The position numbers were made by a program, and so were the translations under genes. From assembly GCA_943371245.1 (NCBI GenBank), contig CALRTY020000012.1, positions 1 to 64,000 of the forward strand: a stretch of 64,000 nucleotides of DNA, written 5' to 3'. Below the pieces are notes generated by a model that was given only the letters and a program-made list of their open reading frames with translations, did not search any database and had not been told where the DNA came from. Below, piece after piece: positions 35,202-43,763 of this stretch (its first letter is position 1; each line of letters begins with the position of its first letter). This DNA comes from UBA5018 sp947463165. Its GTDB lineage: Bacteria > Cyanobacteriota > Cyanobacteriia > PCC-6307 > Cyanobiaceae.

Positions 35202-36017
35202 ATGCAAAGGCGACTGGATCTGCTCCCGGCCCCAGCGGTGAAGGCCCTGGCCAAACGGGAAGGCAGCACCGTGATCTGGCCCTTCGGGGCGGTGGAGCAA
35301 CACGGACCCCACCTGCCCCTGGGCACCGATGGCCTGTTTGCCGAGCGGATCTTGGATGGGGCCCTGGCCGGCCTGCCGGAGCAGCTGGCGGTGGCCAGAT
35401 TGCCACTGCAGCCGATTGGCTTTTCTCCAGAGCACAGCGGCTTTGCCGGCAGCCTCAGCCTGCCGGCCGAGCTGATCATCCAGATGGTGGTAGCAGTGGG
35501 CCTGAATCTGGCCGAAGCCGGTTTCCAGCGTCTGGTGCTGTTCAACGGCCACGGCGGCCAGATCGGCCTGCTGCAGGTGGCCAGCCGCCAACTGCGCCTG
35601 GCCCGGCCGAGCTTGGCGGTGTTGCCCTGCTTTTTGTGGAGTGGTCCGGAGCAGGTGTGGGAGCTGATTCCCGAACCGGAACGCAGCCAAGGGCTCCATG
35701 CCGGCCAGGCGGAAACCAGCCTGATGCTGCACCTGGCACCGGAGCTGGTGGGGCCAGAGCGCCCTGCAGATGGCCTACAAGGCCCGCCCATCCCCGCCGG
35801 TTGGAGCCTGGAGGGCCAGGCCCCCTGTGCCTGGCTCACCGGCGATATCAGCCGCAGTGGCGTGATCGGCGATGCCGGCGCTGCCAACGCCGCCCTGGGG
35901 GCGGAGCTGGAAAAACGCCTGGTGGCGGGCTGGCAGCGGCGCTTTTCGAGCCTGCTCAACTCCCCCTGGCCCGCCCCTGGAGCGGCGATCGGCTCTCAAA
36001 CAGAAGGCGGTGGCTAG
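35202..36017 (+). CDS. Creatininase-family amidohydrolase
   Basis: The 271-residue product has GAVEQHGPHLPLGTDG, LFNGHGGQ and HAGQAETSLML, the metal-binding blocks of creatininases and formamide hydrolases (for example MftE-like or ArfB-like enzymes). The substrate in cyanobacteria is unknown. It sits directly upstream of the hydrocarbon genes; I recall a creatininase gene in this position in other picocyanobacteria, but this needs a neighbourhood search. A 69-bp divergent promoter region separates it from the S1 protein. Confidence 0.87.
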   Translation: MQRRLDLLPAPAVKALAKREGSTVIWPFGAVEQHGPHLPLGTDGLFAERILDGALAGLPEQLAVARLPLQPIGFSPEHSGFAGSLSLPAELIIQMVVAVGLNLAEAGFQRLVLFNGHGGQIGLLQVASRQLRLARPSLAVLPCFLWSGPEQVWELIPEPERSQGLHAGQAETSLMLHLAPELVGPERPADGLQGPPIPAGWSLEGQAPCAWLTGDISRSGVIGDAGAANAALGAELEKRLVAGWQRRFSSLLNSPWPAPGAAIGSQTEGGG

Positions 36018-36050
36018 AGTTGAGCGAATTCGAAGCACACTGCGGTAATC

Positions 36051-36776
36051 ATGGCGACCCTTGCCTCCCCGGCTGAAGCGAGCACCCAAACCCAGGCTTG
36101 CGGGAGCCTGCCTGACTTCGCCAGCGAAACCTATAAAGACGCCTACAGCCGCATCAACGCCATCGTCATCGAAGGCGAACAAGAGGCCCACGACAACTAC
36201 ATATCCATCGGCAAGCTGATCCCAGACCAGGCCGAGGAGCTGGGCCGCCTGGCCAGGATGGAGCTCAAGCACATGAAGGGCTTCACCGCCTGCGCCAACA
36301 ACCTGGGCGTCAGCGCTGATATGGACTTCGCCAAGCGGTTCTTTTCTCCCCTGCACGGCAACTTCCAGAAAGCTTTAGCAGAGGGCAAGGTGGTCACCTG
36401 TCTGCTGATCCAAGCGATCCTGATCGAGGCCTTCGCCATCTCCGCCTACCACATTTACATCCCGGTTGCCGATCCCTTCGCCCGCAAGATCACCGAGGGA
36501 GTGGTGAAGGATGAATACACCCACCTTAACTATGGCCAGGAGTGGCTGAAGGCAAATCTAGGCACAATCCGCGAGGAGTTTGAGCAGGCCAATCGCGAAA
36601 ACCTGCCCCTGGTGCGCAGGATGCTGGATCAAGTGGCCGGCGACGCCGCCAAGCTGGCGATGGACAAGGAGGACCTGATGGCAGATTTCCTCAGCTCCTA
36701 CCAGGAGTCGCTGATCGAAATCGGCTTCAGCTCTCGCGAAATCGCCCGCATGGCCGCCGCCGCCCTGGTGGGCTGA
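36051..36776 (+). CDS. ado: Aldehyde-deformylating oxygenase (alkane-forming)
   Basis: This ferritin-like diiron enzyme converts fatty aldehydes to alkanes and formate. The iron ligands are visible: Glu in IEGEQEAHDNYI, Glu and His in RMELKHMKGF, Glu in LIEAFAISAY, and Glu and His in VVKDEYTHLNYG. Length 241 is slightly above the usual 231 because of a longer N-terminus. It lies 40 bp upstream of aar, which makes the aldehyde substrate from acyl-ACP. Together they make the membrane heptadecane/pentadecane typical of cyanobacteria. Confidence 0.97.
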   Translation: MATLASPAEASTQTQACGSLPDFASETYKDAYSRINAIVIEGEQEAHDNYISIGKLIPDQAEELGRLARMELKHMKGFTACANNLGVSADMDFAKRFFSPLHGNFQKALAEGKVVTCLLIQAILIEAFAISAYHIYIPVADPFARKITEGVVKDEYTHLNYGQEWLKANLGTIREEFEQANRENLPLVRRMLDQVAGDAAKLAMDKEDLMADFLSSYQESLIEIGFSSREIARMAAAALVG

Positions 36777-36816
36777 TCGTCGGATGTAGCGTGCGCGACA
36801 CCCGACCCCCCAGCGC

Positions 36817-37890
36817 ATGTTCGGCCTGATCGGTCATTCCACCAGCCTGGACCAGGCTCGCAGCAAGGCACTGGCCCTGGGATTTCCGGAGTACGCCGAA
36901 GGAGATTTTGAGATGTGGTGCAGCGCTCCTCCCCAGCTGGTGGAGCGTATTCAGGTCACCAGCCTCACGGGCAAGAGCATCGAAGGGGCCTACATCGACT
37001 CTATTTTTGTGCCAGAAATGCTGCGGCGTTTCAAGACGGCCAAGCGCAAAGTACTGAGCGCCATGGAACTGGCCCAGAAGCAGGGCATCACGATCACCGC
37101 CCTGGGGGGCTTCACATCGATCATCTTCGAAGATTTCAAGCTGCTCAAGGAACAACAGGTGCGAGCCACCACCCTCGACTGGCAGCGGTTCACCACCGGT
37201 AACACCCATACCGCCTGGGTGATCTGTCGCCAGGTGGAAGTCAATGCCCCCGGCCTGGGCATAGATCTGCGGCGGGCCAAGGTGGCTGTGGTGGGCGCCA
37301 CGGGAGACATCGGCAGCGCCGTCTGTCGCTGGCTTCATCAACGCACTGGAGTAGAGGAACTGCTGCTGGTGGCCCGTCAGCCCCAGCCCCTGATCGATCT
37401 CCAGACGGAATTGGGTACTGGGCGCATCCTCTCGCTGGAAGAGGCTTTACCTGAGGCAGACGTGGTGGTGTGGGTAGCCAGCTTGCCGGAAACCCTGAGC
37501 ATCGACACAAAAAACCTCCGCTCACCCTGCCTGATGATCGATGGCGGCTATCCAAAAAATCTTGATAGCAAAGCCTCGGGCGAAACAGTGCATGTATTGA
37601 AGGGTGGCATTGTGGAATTTCACCAAGATATCGGCTGGCAGATGATGGAAGTGGCCGAGATGGAAAAACCCCAACGCCAGATGTTCGCCTGCTTTGCCGA
37701 GGCAATGCTTCTAGACTTCGAAGAAATTCACACCAACTTCAGCTGGGGCCGCAACAATATAACCATAGAAAATATGGATTTAATTGGCGAGGCCTCACTT
37801 CGCCACGGCTTCCAGGCCCTCGGTTTGCAGGCGATTGGCTTGCAGGCGATTGGCTTGCAGCCCATTGATTTGGAGGCGATTAGCTTGTAG
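36817..37890 (+). CDS. aar: Long-chain acyl-ACP reductase with a repeat-derived tail
   Basis: The 357-residue NADPH-dependent reductase turns acyl-ACP into fatty aldehyde for the neighbouring oxygenase. MFGLIGHSTSL opens the protein, VAVVGATGDIGSAVCRWL is the nucleotide-binding motif, and the active-site Cys lies in QRQMFACFAEAMLLDFE. The normal C-terminus (ASLRHGFQALGL) is extended by four imperfect pentapeptides (QAIGL QAIGL QPIDL EAISL) from a 15-bp DNA repeat, making it about 16 residues longer than usual. The motif set is otherwise intact. Confidence 0.97.
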   Translation: MFGLIGHSTSLDQARSKALALGFPEYAEGDFEMWCSAPPQLVERIQVTSLTGKSIEGAYIDSIFVPEMLRRFKTAKRKVLSAMELAQKQGITITALGGFTSIIFEDFKLLKEQQVRATTLDWQRFTTGNTHTAWVICRQVEVNAPGLGIDLRRAKVAVVGATGDIGSAVCRWLHQRTGVEELLLVARQPQPLIDLQTELGTGRILSLEEALPEADVVVWVASLPETLSIDTKNLRSPCLMIDGGYPKNLDSKASGETVHVLKGGIVEFHQDIGWQMMEVAEMEKPQRQMFACFAEAMLLDFEEIHTNFSWGRNNITIENMDLIGEASLRHGFQALGLQAIGLQAIGLQPIDLEAISL

Positions 37891-38060
37891 GTGCTTGACC
37901 TGCAAGCCTCGCTTACCGTCAGCCAACCGGCCCCGCCAAGCTGAGCGAAACGGCCAAGCCAAATAAAACAGCCCAGCTAAATAAATCGGTCCGGCTAAAT
38001 GAAACTGCTCAGATTAATGAAACGATTCAGCTGAATCACCTGGATCGCCTTAGCCGGCGC
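37806..38060 (+). repeat. 15-bp in-frame repeats at the aar end, continuing as degenerate repeats
   Basis: The unit TTGCAGGCGATTGGC is repeated four times to the aar stop (37833-37890). Downstream, up to about 38060, AT-richer units of the form GCTAAATAAA / GGCTAAATGAAAC / AGCTGAAT recur. The 215 bp between aar and accA hold no gene. Confidence 0.75.
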
Positions 38061-38105
38061 CCCGCTCCCTTCTCCCTGCTGCCCCTCCTCCCCATCCCCG
38101 TCACC

Positions 38106-39095
38106 ATGGCCCGCCGCGCCCTACTGGACTTCGAGAAGCCCCTGGTGGAGCTGGAGGAACAGATTGAGCAAATCCGGCAATTGGCGCGGGATTCAGAAGT
38201 TGATGTCAGTCAGCAGTTGCTGCAGCTGGAAACCCTGGCCACCCGCCGGCGCCAGGAAATTTTCGATGCGCTGAGCCCGGCCCAGAAGATCCAGGTGGCC
38301 CGCCATCCCCAGCGCCCCAGCACCCTGGACTACATCCAGGTAATCACCGATGAATTCATCGAATTGCATGGTGATCGGCGCGGCTCCGATGACCAGGCCC
38401 TGGTGGGCGGCATCGGCCGCATTGGCGAGCAGGGGGTGGTGCTGCTGGGCCACCAGAAGGGTCGCGATACCAGGGAAAACGTGGCTCGCAACTTCGGCAT
38501 GGCCTCCCCTGGGGGCTACCGCAAGGCCCTGCGCCTGATGGAGCATGCCGACAAGTTTCGGCTGCCGATCCTCAGCTTCATCGACACCCCCGGGGCCTAT
38601 GCCGGTGTATTGGCCGAGGAGCAGGGGCAGGGGGAGGCGATTGCCGTGAATTTGCGCGAGATGTTCAGGCTGCGGGTGCCAATCCTGGCCACGGTGATCG
38701 GCGAAGGCGGCTCTGGCGGCGCCCTGGGCATCGGCGTGGCCGACAGGCTCTTGATGTTCGAGCACAGCGTCTACACAGTCGCCAGCCCAGAGGCCTGCGC
38801 CTCGATCCTGTGGCGGGATGCCGCCAAGGCCCCCGTGGCCGCCGATGCGCTCAAAATCACCGGCGCCGATCTGCTCAAGCTGGGCATCGTGGACCGGGTG
38901 CTGGCCGAGCCCTCCGGCGGCAACCATGCCGCCCCCCTACAGGCCGCCGAAACGCTGAAAACAGCTCTGCTGGAGGAGCTCACTGGCCTGCGGAGCCTCT
39001 CGGAAGAACAGCTGCTCGACCAGCGCTACGCTAAGTACCGTCGCATGGGCCGGTTTCTGGATTGCGTCACCCCAGATTCCACCCTCAGCTCTTAA
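38106..39095 (+). CDS. accA: Acetyl-CoA carboxylase carboxyltransferase alpha subunit
   Basis: The 329-residue product supplies one half of the carboxyltransferase that makes malonyl-CoA for fatty acids. The N-terminal FEKPLVELEEQIEQIR helix, RGSDDQALVGGIGRI, GHQKGRDTRENVARNFGMA and EGGSGGALGIGVADR blocks are standard. Its position after ado-aar couples precursor supply to hydrocarbon synthesis. A strong hairpin follows 8 nt after the stop. Confidence 0.97.
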   Translation: MARRALLDFEKPLVELEEQIEQIRQLARDSEVDVSQQLLQLETLATRRRQEIFDALSPAQKIQVARHPQRPSTLDYIQVITDEFIELHGDRRGSDDQALVGGIGRIGEQGVVLLGHQKGRDTRENVARNFGMASPGGYRKALRLMEHADKFRLPILSFIDTPGAYAGVLAEEQGQGEAIAVNLREMFRLRVPILATVIGEGGSGGALGIGVADRLLMFEHSVYTVASPEACASILWRDAAKAPVAADALKITGADLLKLGIVDRVLAEPSGGNHAAPLQAAETLKTALLEELTGLRSLSEEQLLDQRYAKYRRMGRFLDCVTPDSTLSS

Positions 39096-39103
39096 GGTTT
39101 TGT

Positions 39104-39129
39104 ACGGGATCGCCCTGGGGCGATCCCGT
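39104..39129 (+). terminator. Strong hairpin between accA and the SDR gene
   Basis: ACGGGATCGCC-CTGG-GGCGATCCCGT is a perfect 11-bp stem with a 4-nt loop, 8 nt after the accA stop. A T-rich word (GGTTTTGT) lies before it on the plus strand rather than after. It may be a processing or attenuation site between accA and the SDR gene, or a terminator without a U-tract. Confidence 0.5.
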
Positions 39130-39158
39130 GCTGGCAACCGTCCCTCTCTCTCGATCCC

Positions 39159-39869
39159 TTGGCTGCGGTATTGATCACAGGTGCCTCCAGGGGCATCGGG
39201 GCTGCGGCCGCCAGGGCCTTTGCCCGCGCTGGCTACACACTGCTGCTTGTAGCCCGCAGCTCTACAGATTTTCTGCAGCTGGAAGAGGAACTGGCGGCAG
39301 AGGGGGCAAATGTGTATTCCACCTGCTTGGACCTCAGCGATGCCGCGGCTGTCGGCCCGGCAATCCAGGAGCTTTGCCAGCGGGGTGGCAGTCCGGATGT
39401 GGTGATCAACAATGCCGGAGCCGCCTACACCGGAGCCCTGGCGGCAATGCCCATAGAGCGCTGGCAATGGTTGATGCAGCTCAATCTCACCTCTGTTTTT
39501 CAGGTATGCCAGGCGGTTTTGCCTATGCTGCGCGAACGCGGCCAGGGCCTGGTAATCAATGTCAGCAGTCATGCGGCGCGCAATGCCTTTCCAGATTGGG
39601 GGGCCTACTGCACCAGCAAAGCCGCCCTCAATGCCTTCAGCCGTTGCCTGGCCGCCGAAGAGCGTAGCCATGGCATTCGTGTATCCACGATCACTTTGGG
39701 TGCGGTTAATACGCCATTGTGGGACAGCGAAAGTGTTGACAGTTCCTTCGATCGCCATGCGATGCTAGATGCCAATCGAGTGGCTGAGGCTCTGCTCTAT
39801 ATCGCCCAACAACCTGCCACTCAAGTGCTAGAAGACCTCACCTTGATGCCGGCTGCCGGCGTGCTCTGA
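39159..39869 (+). CDS. Short-chain dehydrogenase/reductase
   Basis: The 236-residue SDR has VLITGASRGIGAAAARAFA (NAD(P) motif TGxxxGIG), NNAGAAYTG, catalytic Ser in VINVSSHAARN and the YxxxK pair in YCTSKAALNAF. It starts with TTG 39159, the only start directly before AAVLITGASRG. It lies between accA and folE. The substrate is unknown; the location beside fatty-acid genes suggests a lipid or aldehyde substrate. Confidence 0.88.
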   Translation: MAAVLITGASRGIGAAAARAFARAGYTLLLVARSSTDFLQLEEELAAEGANVYSTCLDLSDAAAVGPAIQELCQRGGSPDVVINNAGAAYTGALAAMPIERWQWLMQLNLTSVFQVCQAVLPMLRERGQGLVINVSSHAARNAFPDWGAYCTSKAALNAFSRCLAAEERSHGIRVSTITLGAVNTPLWDSESVDSSFDRHAMLDANRVAEALLYIAQQPATQVLEDLTLMPAAGVL

Positions 39870-39895
39870 ACCAAGGCCGTGCCCTGACCCAACCA

Positions 39896-40774
39896 ATGAC
39901 TTCCACCCTCCCCTCAAACATTCGCAACTTGACAACCACTGCACTGTCCACTACAGAACTTCCCGCCAAATCACTGTCCCCAAATTCATTTTCCCCCAAT
40001 TCATTGACCCCAGACCCCAGCGCCTCTGATTCAGCTGCAATAGATTCGTCAGTTTCAAATTCGTTGATATCAAGCCTAGATGCTCAGGTAATACCCGCTA
40101 GTCTGCGCATTCGCCAGAGGCTGGAAGAGGCGGGGGTACCCTTTCTCGCCAACGACAATATTTCCGATCATTTAGAGGAAGGCGACCTGGATCAACTCGA
40201 GAGTGAGGTTGCTGACAAGGTGCGCGATTTGCTGCGGAGCCTGGTTATCGATATCGACAATGATCACAATACCCAGGAAACAGCCGAGCGCGTTGCTCGC
40301 ATGTATCTGCACGAGGTATTTAAGGGTCGCTATCACGTTCAACCCAAGATAGCCAGTTTCCCTAACATCAAGAATCTGGATGAAGTTTACACAGTGGGGC
40401 CAATCTCAATTCGTTCCGCCTGCTCACATCATCTAGTGCCCATCCTTGGCAACTGCTGGATTGGCATCAAACCCGGTGAACATGTGATTGGCTTATCCAA
40501 GTTTGCACGGGTGGCCGATTGGGTCTTCTCCCGCCCCCACATCCAAGAGGAAGCGGTAATCATCCTTGCCGACGAAATTGAACGCCTCTGCAAGCCAAAA
40601 GGCCTGGCAATTCTAGTGAAAGCCCAGCATTACTGCATGAAGTGGCGGGGGGTTAAGGAGCTTCAAACCAGCATGATTAACTCCGTGGTGCGAGGTGATT
40701 TCCGTAAGGATCCAAGTCTGAAAGCAGAATTCTTTGAGTTGGTTAAGCAACAGCAAGATCTGCTGAGCACCTGA
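39896..40774 (+). CDS. folE: GTP cyclohydrolase I
   Basis: The enzyme makes dihydroneopterin triphosphate from GTP. TQETAERVARMYLHEVFKGR, the zinc Cys/His block SACSHHLVPILGN, GEHVIGLSKFARV and AQHYCMKWRGVKE are all typical. The catalytic domain starts near residue 85; the first 75 residues are a Ser/Thr/Pro/Asn-rich repeat region (SLSPNSFSPNSLTPDPS) caused by short DNA repeats. Total length is 292 versus about 220 for compact homologues. The start is ATG 39896 after the SDR gene by 26 bp. Confidence 0.95.
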   Translation: MTSTLPSNIRNLTTTALSTTELPAKSLSPNSFSPNSLTPDPSASDSAAIDSSVSNSLISSLDAQVIPASLRIRQRLEEAGVPFLANDNISDHLEEGDLDQLESEVADKVRDLLRSLVIDIDNDHNTQETAERVARMYLHEVFKGRYHVQPKIASFPNIKNLDEVYTVGPISIRSACSHHLVPILGNCWIGIKPGEHVIGLSKFARVADWVFSRPHIQEEAVIILADEIERLCKPKGLAILVKAQHYCMKWRGVKELQTSMINSVVRGDFRKDPSLKAEFFELVKQQQDLLST

Positions 40775-40900
40775 GCGCCACGCTGCCTAGCTGAGCACCT
40801 GATCCCCTAGCTGCCTACCTGTTACGCAGCAAAAACCAGCAAAACCCGCCAGACCCAGCGGCTAGCCCAAGCCCCAGCTCGGCTAGCCCAGGCCCCCAGC
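40775..40900. repeat. Degenerate CTAGCTGAGCACCTG-type repeats after folE
   Basis: CTGAGCACCTG occurs at the folE stop and again near 40792, followed by GATCCCCTAGCTGCCTACCTG; CCCAGCGGCTAGCCCA recurs near 40855-40890. No gene is seen. Confidence 0.55.
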
Positions 40901-41443
40901 TCACGGTTGTGCGCCCACCCCTAGCACAGGTCCCAGCCTGGTGGAAGCCTGACGCTGACTACCGCTATTGGCTGAAGGGATAGCCACCACCAGCATCACC
41001 TGGGCGGCCACATCTGAGGGTTGCAACTGATAACTGGGGCCCTGGGCACCACTGATCAGCAGCCAGCGGCGCTCACCGGGCATCAGCCGATACCAATGGA
41101 AGGCCGTGGCTGGCAAAGCCGCCAGCGCAGCTACCGCTAGGTTCGCCCTAATTAGCTGTCCCTGCCGGGCCTCGCCCGCCAGGGTCAATTGCTCCAATCC
41201 CTGGATCTGCTGCTGCACGGCCCCCTCCAACTGCAGATCGCTGGAGATCTGTTGGCGCATGGCGTTGATTTGGCTCTGGGGATCAGCGCTCACCCCGGGC
41301 ACGCACTGCAGCTGGCCAGCATCGGTTAATTGACAGCCGATCAAGTCTTGGGCAAGGCCCAAGGGGGTAAGGCAGGGGGCCCAGAAGCCGCCAAGGGCGG
41401 CCATAGCCAGCAGCAGGGGGGTGCGCAAGCGGAATCTAAGCAT
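40901..41443 (-). CDS. Exported protein of unknown function
   Basis: From the Met giving LRFRLRTPLLLAMAALGGFWAP the product has 180 residues with a signal peptide (cleavage near GLAQ). A region with two Cys (GCQLTDAGQLQCVPG), a helical part (SQINAMRQQISSDLQLEGAVQQQIQGLEQL) and a final beta-rich part follow. The frame continues 12 codons further upstream only through a repeat (GATCGGGGCATT units encoding MPRSL/MPRSM), so the true start is probably the inner Met. No family recognised. Confidence 0.65.
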   Translation of the reverse strand: MLRFRLRTPLLLAMAALGGFWAPCLTPLGLAQDLIGCQLTDAGQLQCVPGVSADPQSQINAMRQQISSDLQLEGAVQQQIQGLEQLTLAGEARQGQLIRANLAVAALAALPATAFHWYRLMPGERRWLLISGAQGPSYQLQPSDVAAQVMLVVAIPSANSGSQRQASTRLGPVLGVGAQP

Positions 41444-41534
41444 TGATCGGGGCATTGATCTGCGGAGTGATCGGGGCATTGATCGGGGCGTCGAATCAGA
41501 TTCAGGGCCACCGAAGGGCCCCCAAGACTCTTAC

Positions 41535-42194
41535 TCAGCCGCCAGCGGCTGGCCAAACCTTTACAGCATTTACCAGCTGGCGCACCCGGTTCAGATCCTT
41601 GTCGGCTGGCGAGCGCTCCACGCCACTGGAGGCATCCAGGCCAGTGGGGGCCAATGCGGCGAGGATATCGCCCACCAGCTCAGCTCGAATGCCGCCGGCC
41701 AGCCACCAGGGCACTGGCGACTCAAATCCATGTAGCCATTGCAACGGAATGCGCTGGCCGCTGCCCCCCAGCTGATCGCTCACCCAGGCATCGAGCAGTA
41801 GTCCATCCACCACCGACCCATAGGCCGCCACGGCCGCCAGGTCTTCCGGACGCCGAATACGCAGCGCCTTCCACACCTGCACAGCCAAATTTTTTCGCAA
41901 ATCAGCACAGCGCTCTGGGGTTTCAGAGCCGTGTAACTGCAGCACTTGGTGACCACAATCGGGGGAGAGCTGGGCCAGTTGGTCTTCGGTGGGGTCGGCC
42001 ACCACCAGCACCCTCTGGCAGCTGGGCGCCGCTGCCGCCACCAGCTGCCAAAGGTCGCCGCGGGCGGCGGGCAACACATGGCGCGGTGAGGCCTCAACGC
42101 CGATCAAACCGATGGCATCCACCCCCAGGGCCGCCACGGCCTCGGCCTGGCCTGGATCTCGCAGACCACAGATCTTGAGCAGTGGGGCGGCCAT
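41535..42194 (-). CDS. trpF: Phosphoribosylanthranilate isomerase
   Basis: The 219-residue TIM-barrel enzyme of tryptophan synthesis isomerises phosphoribosylanthranilate. KICGLRDPGQAEA at the start holds the catalytic Cys, VLQLHGSE and LDAWV (Asp) follow, and WWLAGGIRAELVGD and LDASSGVE form the phosphate site. It is a monofunctional TrpF standing alone, as in other cyanobacteria. Divergent from the site-2 protease gene. Confidence 0.95.
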   Translation of the reverse strand: MAAPLLKICGLRDPGQAEAVAALGVDAIGLIGVEASPRHVLPAARGDLWQLVAAAAPSCQRVLVVADPTEDQLAQLSPDCGHQVLQLHGSETPERCADLRKNLAVQVWKALRIRRPEDLAAVAAYGSVVDGLLLDAWVSDQLGGSGQRIPLQWLHGFESPVPWWLAGGIRAELVGDILAALAPTGLDASSGVERSPADKDLNRVRQLVNAVKVWPAAGG

Positions 42195-42351
42195 AAGCGC
42201 GGCAAGCGGCGGAGGGGGCTGGATGCCGCCATGCAGTTAAAAGCCCCAAAAGCCTCTGGCCTGGAGCTGATCAGCTGGCAGATCCGGAGCTTGATCTGCT
42301 CGGCCATGGCTAGCGCTCGCCAAGGCAAAGCGATCACAGCTTTCTAAGATT

Positions 42352-43653
42352 GTGTCTCACCCCGGCCAGCGCCGGGAATCAGGAAGATCGGAGCCCGTGG
42401 GCGAAGGCTGGCAACTGCTCAAAATTCGCGGCATCCCCCTGCGTATCCATCCGAGCTGGTTTTTGATCCTGCTGGTGGTGACCTTCGCTTTTCAAAAGCA
42501 GTACAGCATCCAGCTCGGCGCCAATGCCCTCAACGCAAACCTCGGCGCTGGCGGCCTGTGGATCCTGGGCCTGGTCACGGCCCTGTTGCTGTTCACATCT
42601 GTGCTGCTCCACGAGCTGGGCCATTCGCTGGTGGCCCTTAGCCAGGGGGTGAAAGTGCGCAGCATCACCCTGTTCCTGCTGGGGGGGGTGGCCAGCGTGG
42701 AGCGGGAATGCGATACCGCCCTGGGGGCACTGCTGGTGGCGGCCGCCGGCCCGGCCGTGAGCCTGGCCCTAGGGGTGAGCCTGCTGGCCAGCACCCATCT
42801 GGCCGCCCACCTAGCCCCCTGGCTGGGGGCCTTGGTGCAGGAGCTGGGGCGCTTGAACCTGGTGCTGGCCCTGTTCAATCTGTTGCCAGGTTTGCCCCTC
42901 GATGGCGGCTTGATCCTCAAAGCTCTGGTATGGCAGGTCACGGGCAGCCAGCGGCGGGGGGTGGAGGTGGCCAATGCCAGCGGCCGGTTCATGGCCTATC
43001 TGGCCATCGGCCTGGGGGCGGTGCTGCTATTGCGGGGCGGTGGCATTGGCGGCGCCTGGTTGATGTTGCTGGGCTGGTTTGGCCTGGGAGCCGCCCGCAA
43101 CCAGAGCCAGATGTTGGCGCTGCAGCAAAGCCTCAACGAATTGAAGGTGCGCGATGCCGCCGGCCGTCGCTATCGAGTGCTGGAGGCCAGCGACAAACTG
43201 CGGGAACTCAGCCGCCTGAGACTGGCCGAGCGCCAAAGCGAGGGCCAGGGCGATTGGCTGCTGGTGACTGACCGGGGCCGTTGGCGGGGGGTGATCGACG
43301 ATCAGCCACTGCAGCAGCTGCCGGTGCAGCGCTGGGACACCGATCGGATCGCCGATTACCTGCGGCCCCTCTCCAGCCTGCCCACCATTGGCGAAGCAGC
43401 GCCCCTGTGGCAAGCGGTGTTGCAGCTGGAGGATGCCGCCACCGACCGGCTGCTGGTGCTCAGCCCCGCGGGTTTACCCAGTGGCACGATCGAGAGGCCT
43501 GAACTGGGAGAAGCGGTACTGCGCAAACTGGGCCTGAGGCTGCCGGCGGCAATGCTGGATATGGCCCGCCGTCAAAACACCTACCCGCTGGGGCTGGCCC
43601 TGGCCGCCGTAGTGCGCACCATGGTGGCTTCCGGGGAAGCCCGTACCCCTTAA
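42352..43653 (+). CDS. Site-2 protease family (M50) membrane metalloprotease with CBS-like tail
   Basis: The 433-residue intramembrane protease has its zinc motif HELGH (His87, Glu88, His91) in a transmembrane helix and the third ligand in NLLPGLPLDGG near residue 185. Several hydrophobic segments surround them. From about residue 260 a soluble region resembles a degenerate CBS-domain pair (WLLVTDRGRWRGVIDD...DRLLVLSPAGLPSGTIE). Such proteases cleave membrane-bound regulators. GTG 42352 is used as the start; it is divergent from trpF. Confidence 0.92.
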   Translation: MSHPGQRRESGRSEPVGEGWQLLKIRGIPLRIHPSWFLILLVVTFAFQKQYSIQLGANALNANLGAGGLWILGLVTALLLFTSVLLHELGHSLVALSQGVKVRSITLFLLGGVASVERECDTALGALLVAAAGPAVSLALGVSLLASTHLAAHLAPWLGALVQELGRLNLVLALFNLLPGLPLDGGLILKALVWQVTGSQRRGVEVANASGRFMAYLAIGLGAVLLLRGGGIGGAWLMLLGWFGLGAARNQSQMLALQQSLNELKVRDAAGRRYRVLEASDKLRELSRLRLAERQSEGQGDWLLVTDRGRWRGVIDDQPLQQLPVQRWDTDRIADYLRPLSSLPTIGEAAPLWQAVLQLEDAATDRLLVLSPAGLPSGTIERPELGEAVLRKLGLRLPAAMLDMARRQNTYPLGLALAAVVRTMVASGEARTP

Positions 43654-43679
43654 ACAGAATCCAGGGCAGCTGCACAAAT

Positions 43680-43763
43680 TTCCGATTCAGCCATAGCCGC
43701 TTCCGCCATCGCCTATTCCGCCATTTCCGATTCAGCCATAGCCGATTCAGCCGGCCCAGTTGA
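43680..43763. repeat. Degenerate TTCCGCCAT/GATTCAGCC repeats after the site-2 protease gene
   Basis: Units CGATTCAGCCATAGCCG, CTTCCGCCATCGCC, TATTCCGCCATTTCC and GATTCAGCCATAGCC are repeated about six times in 84 bp, filling the whole gap between two convergent genes. Confidence 0.75.
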
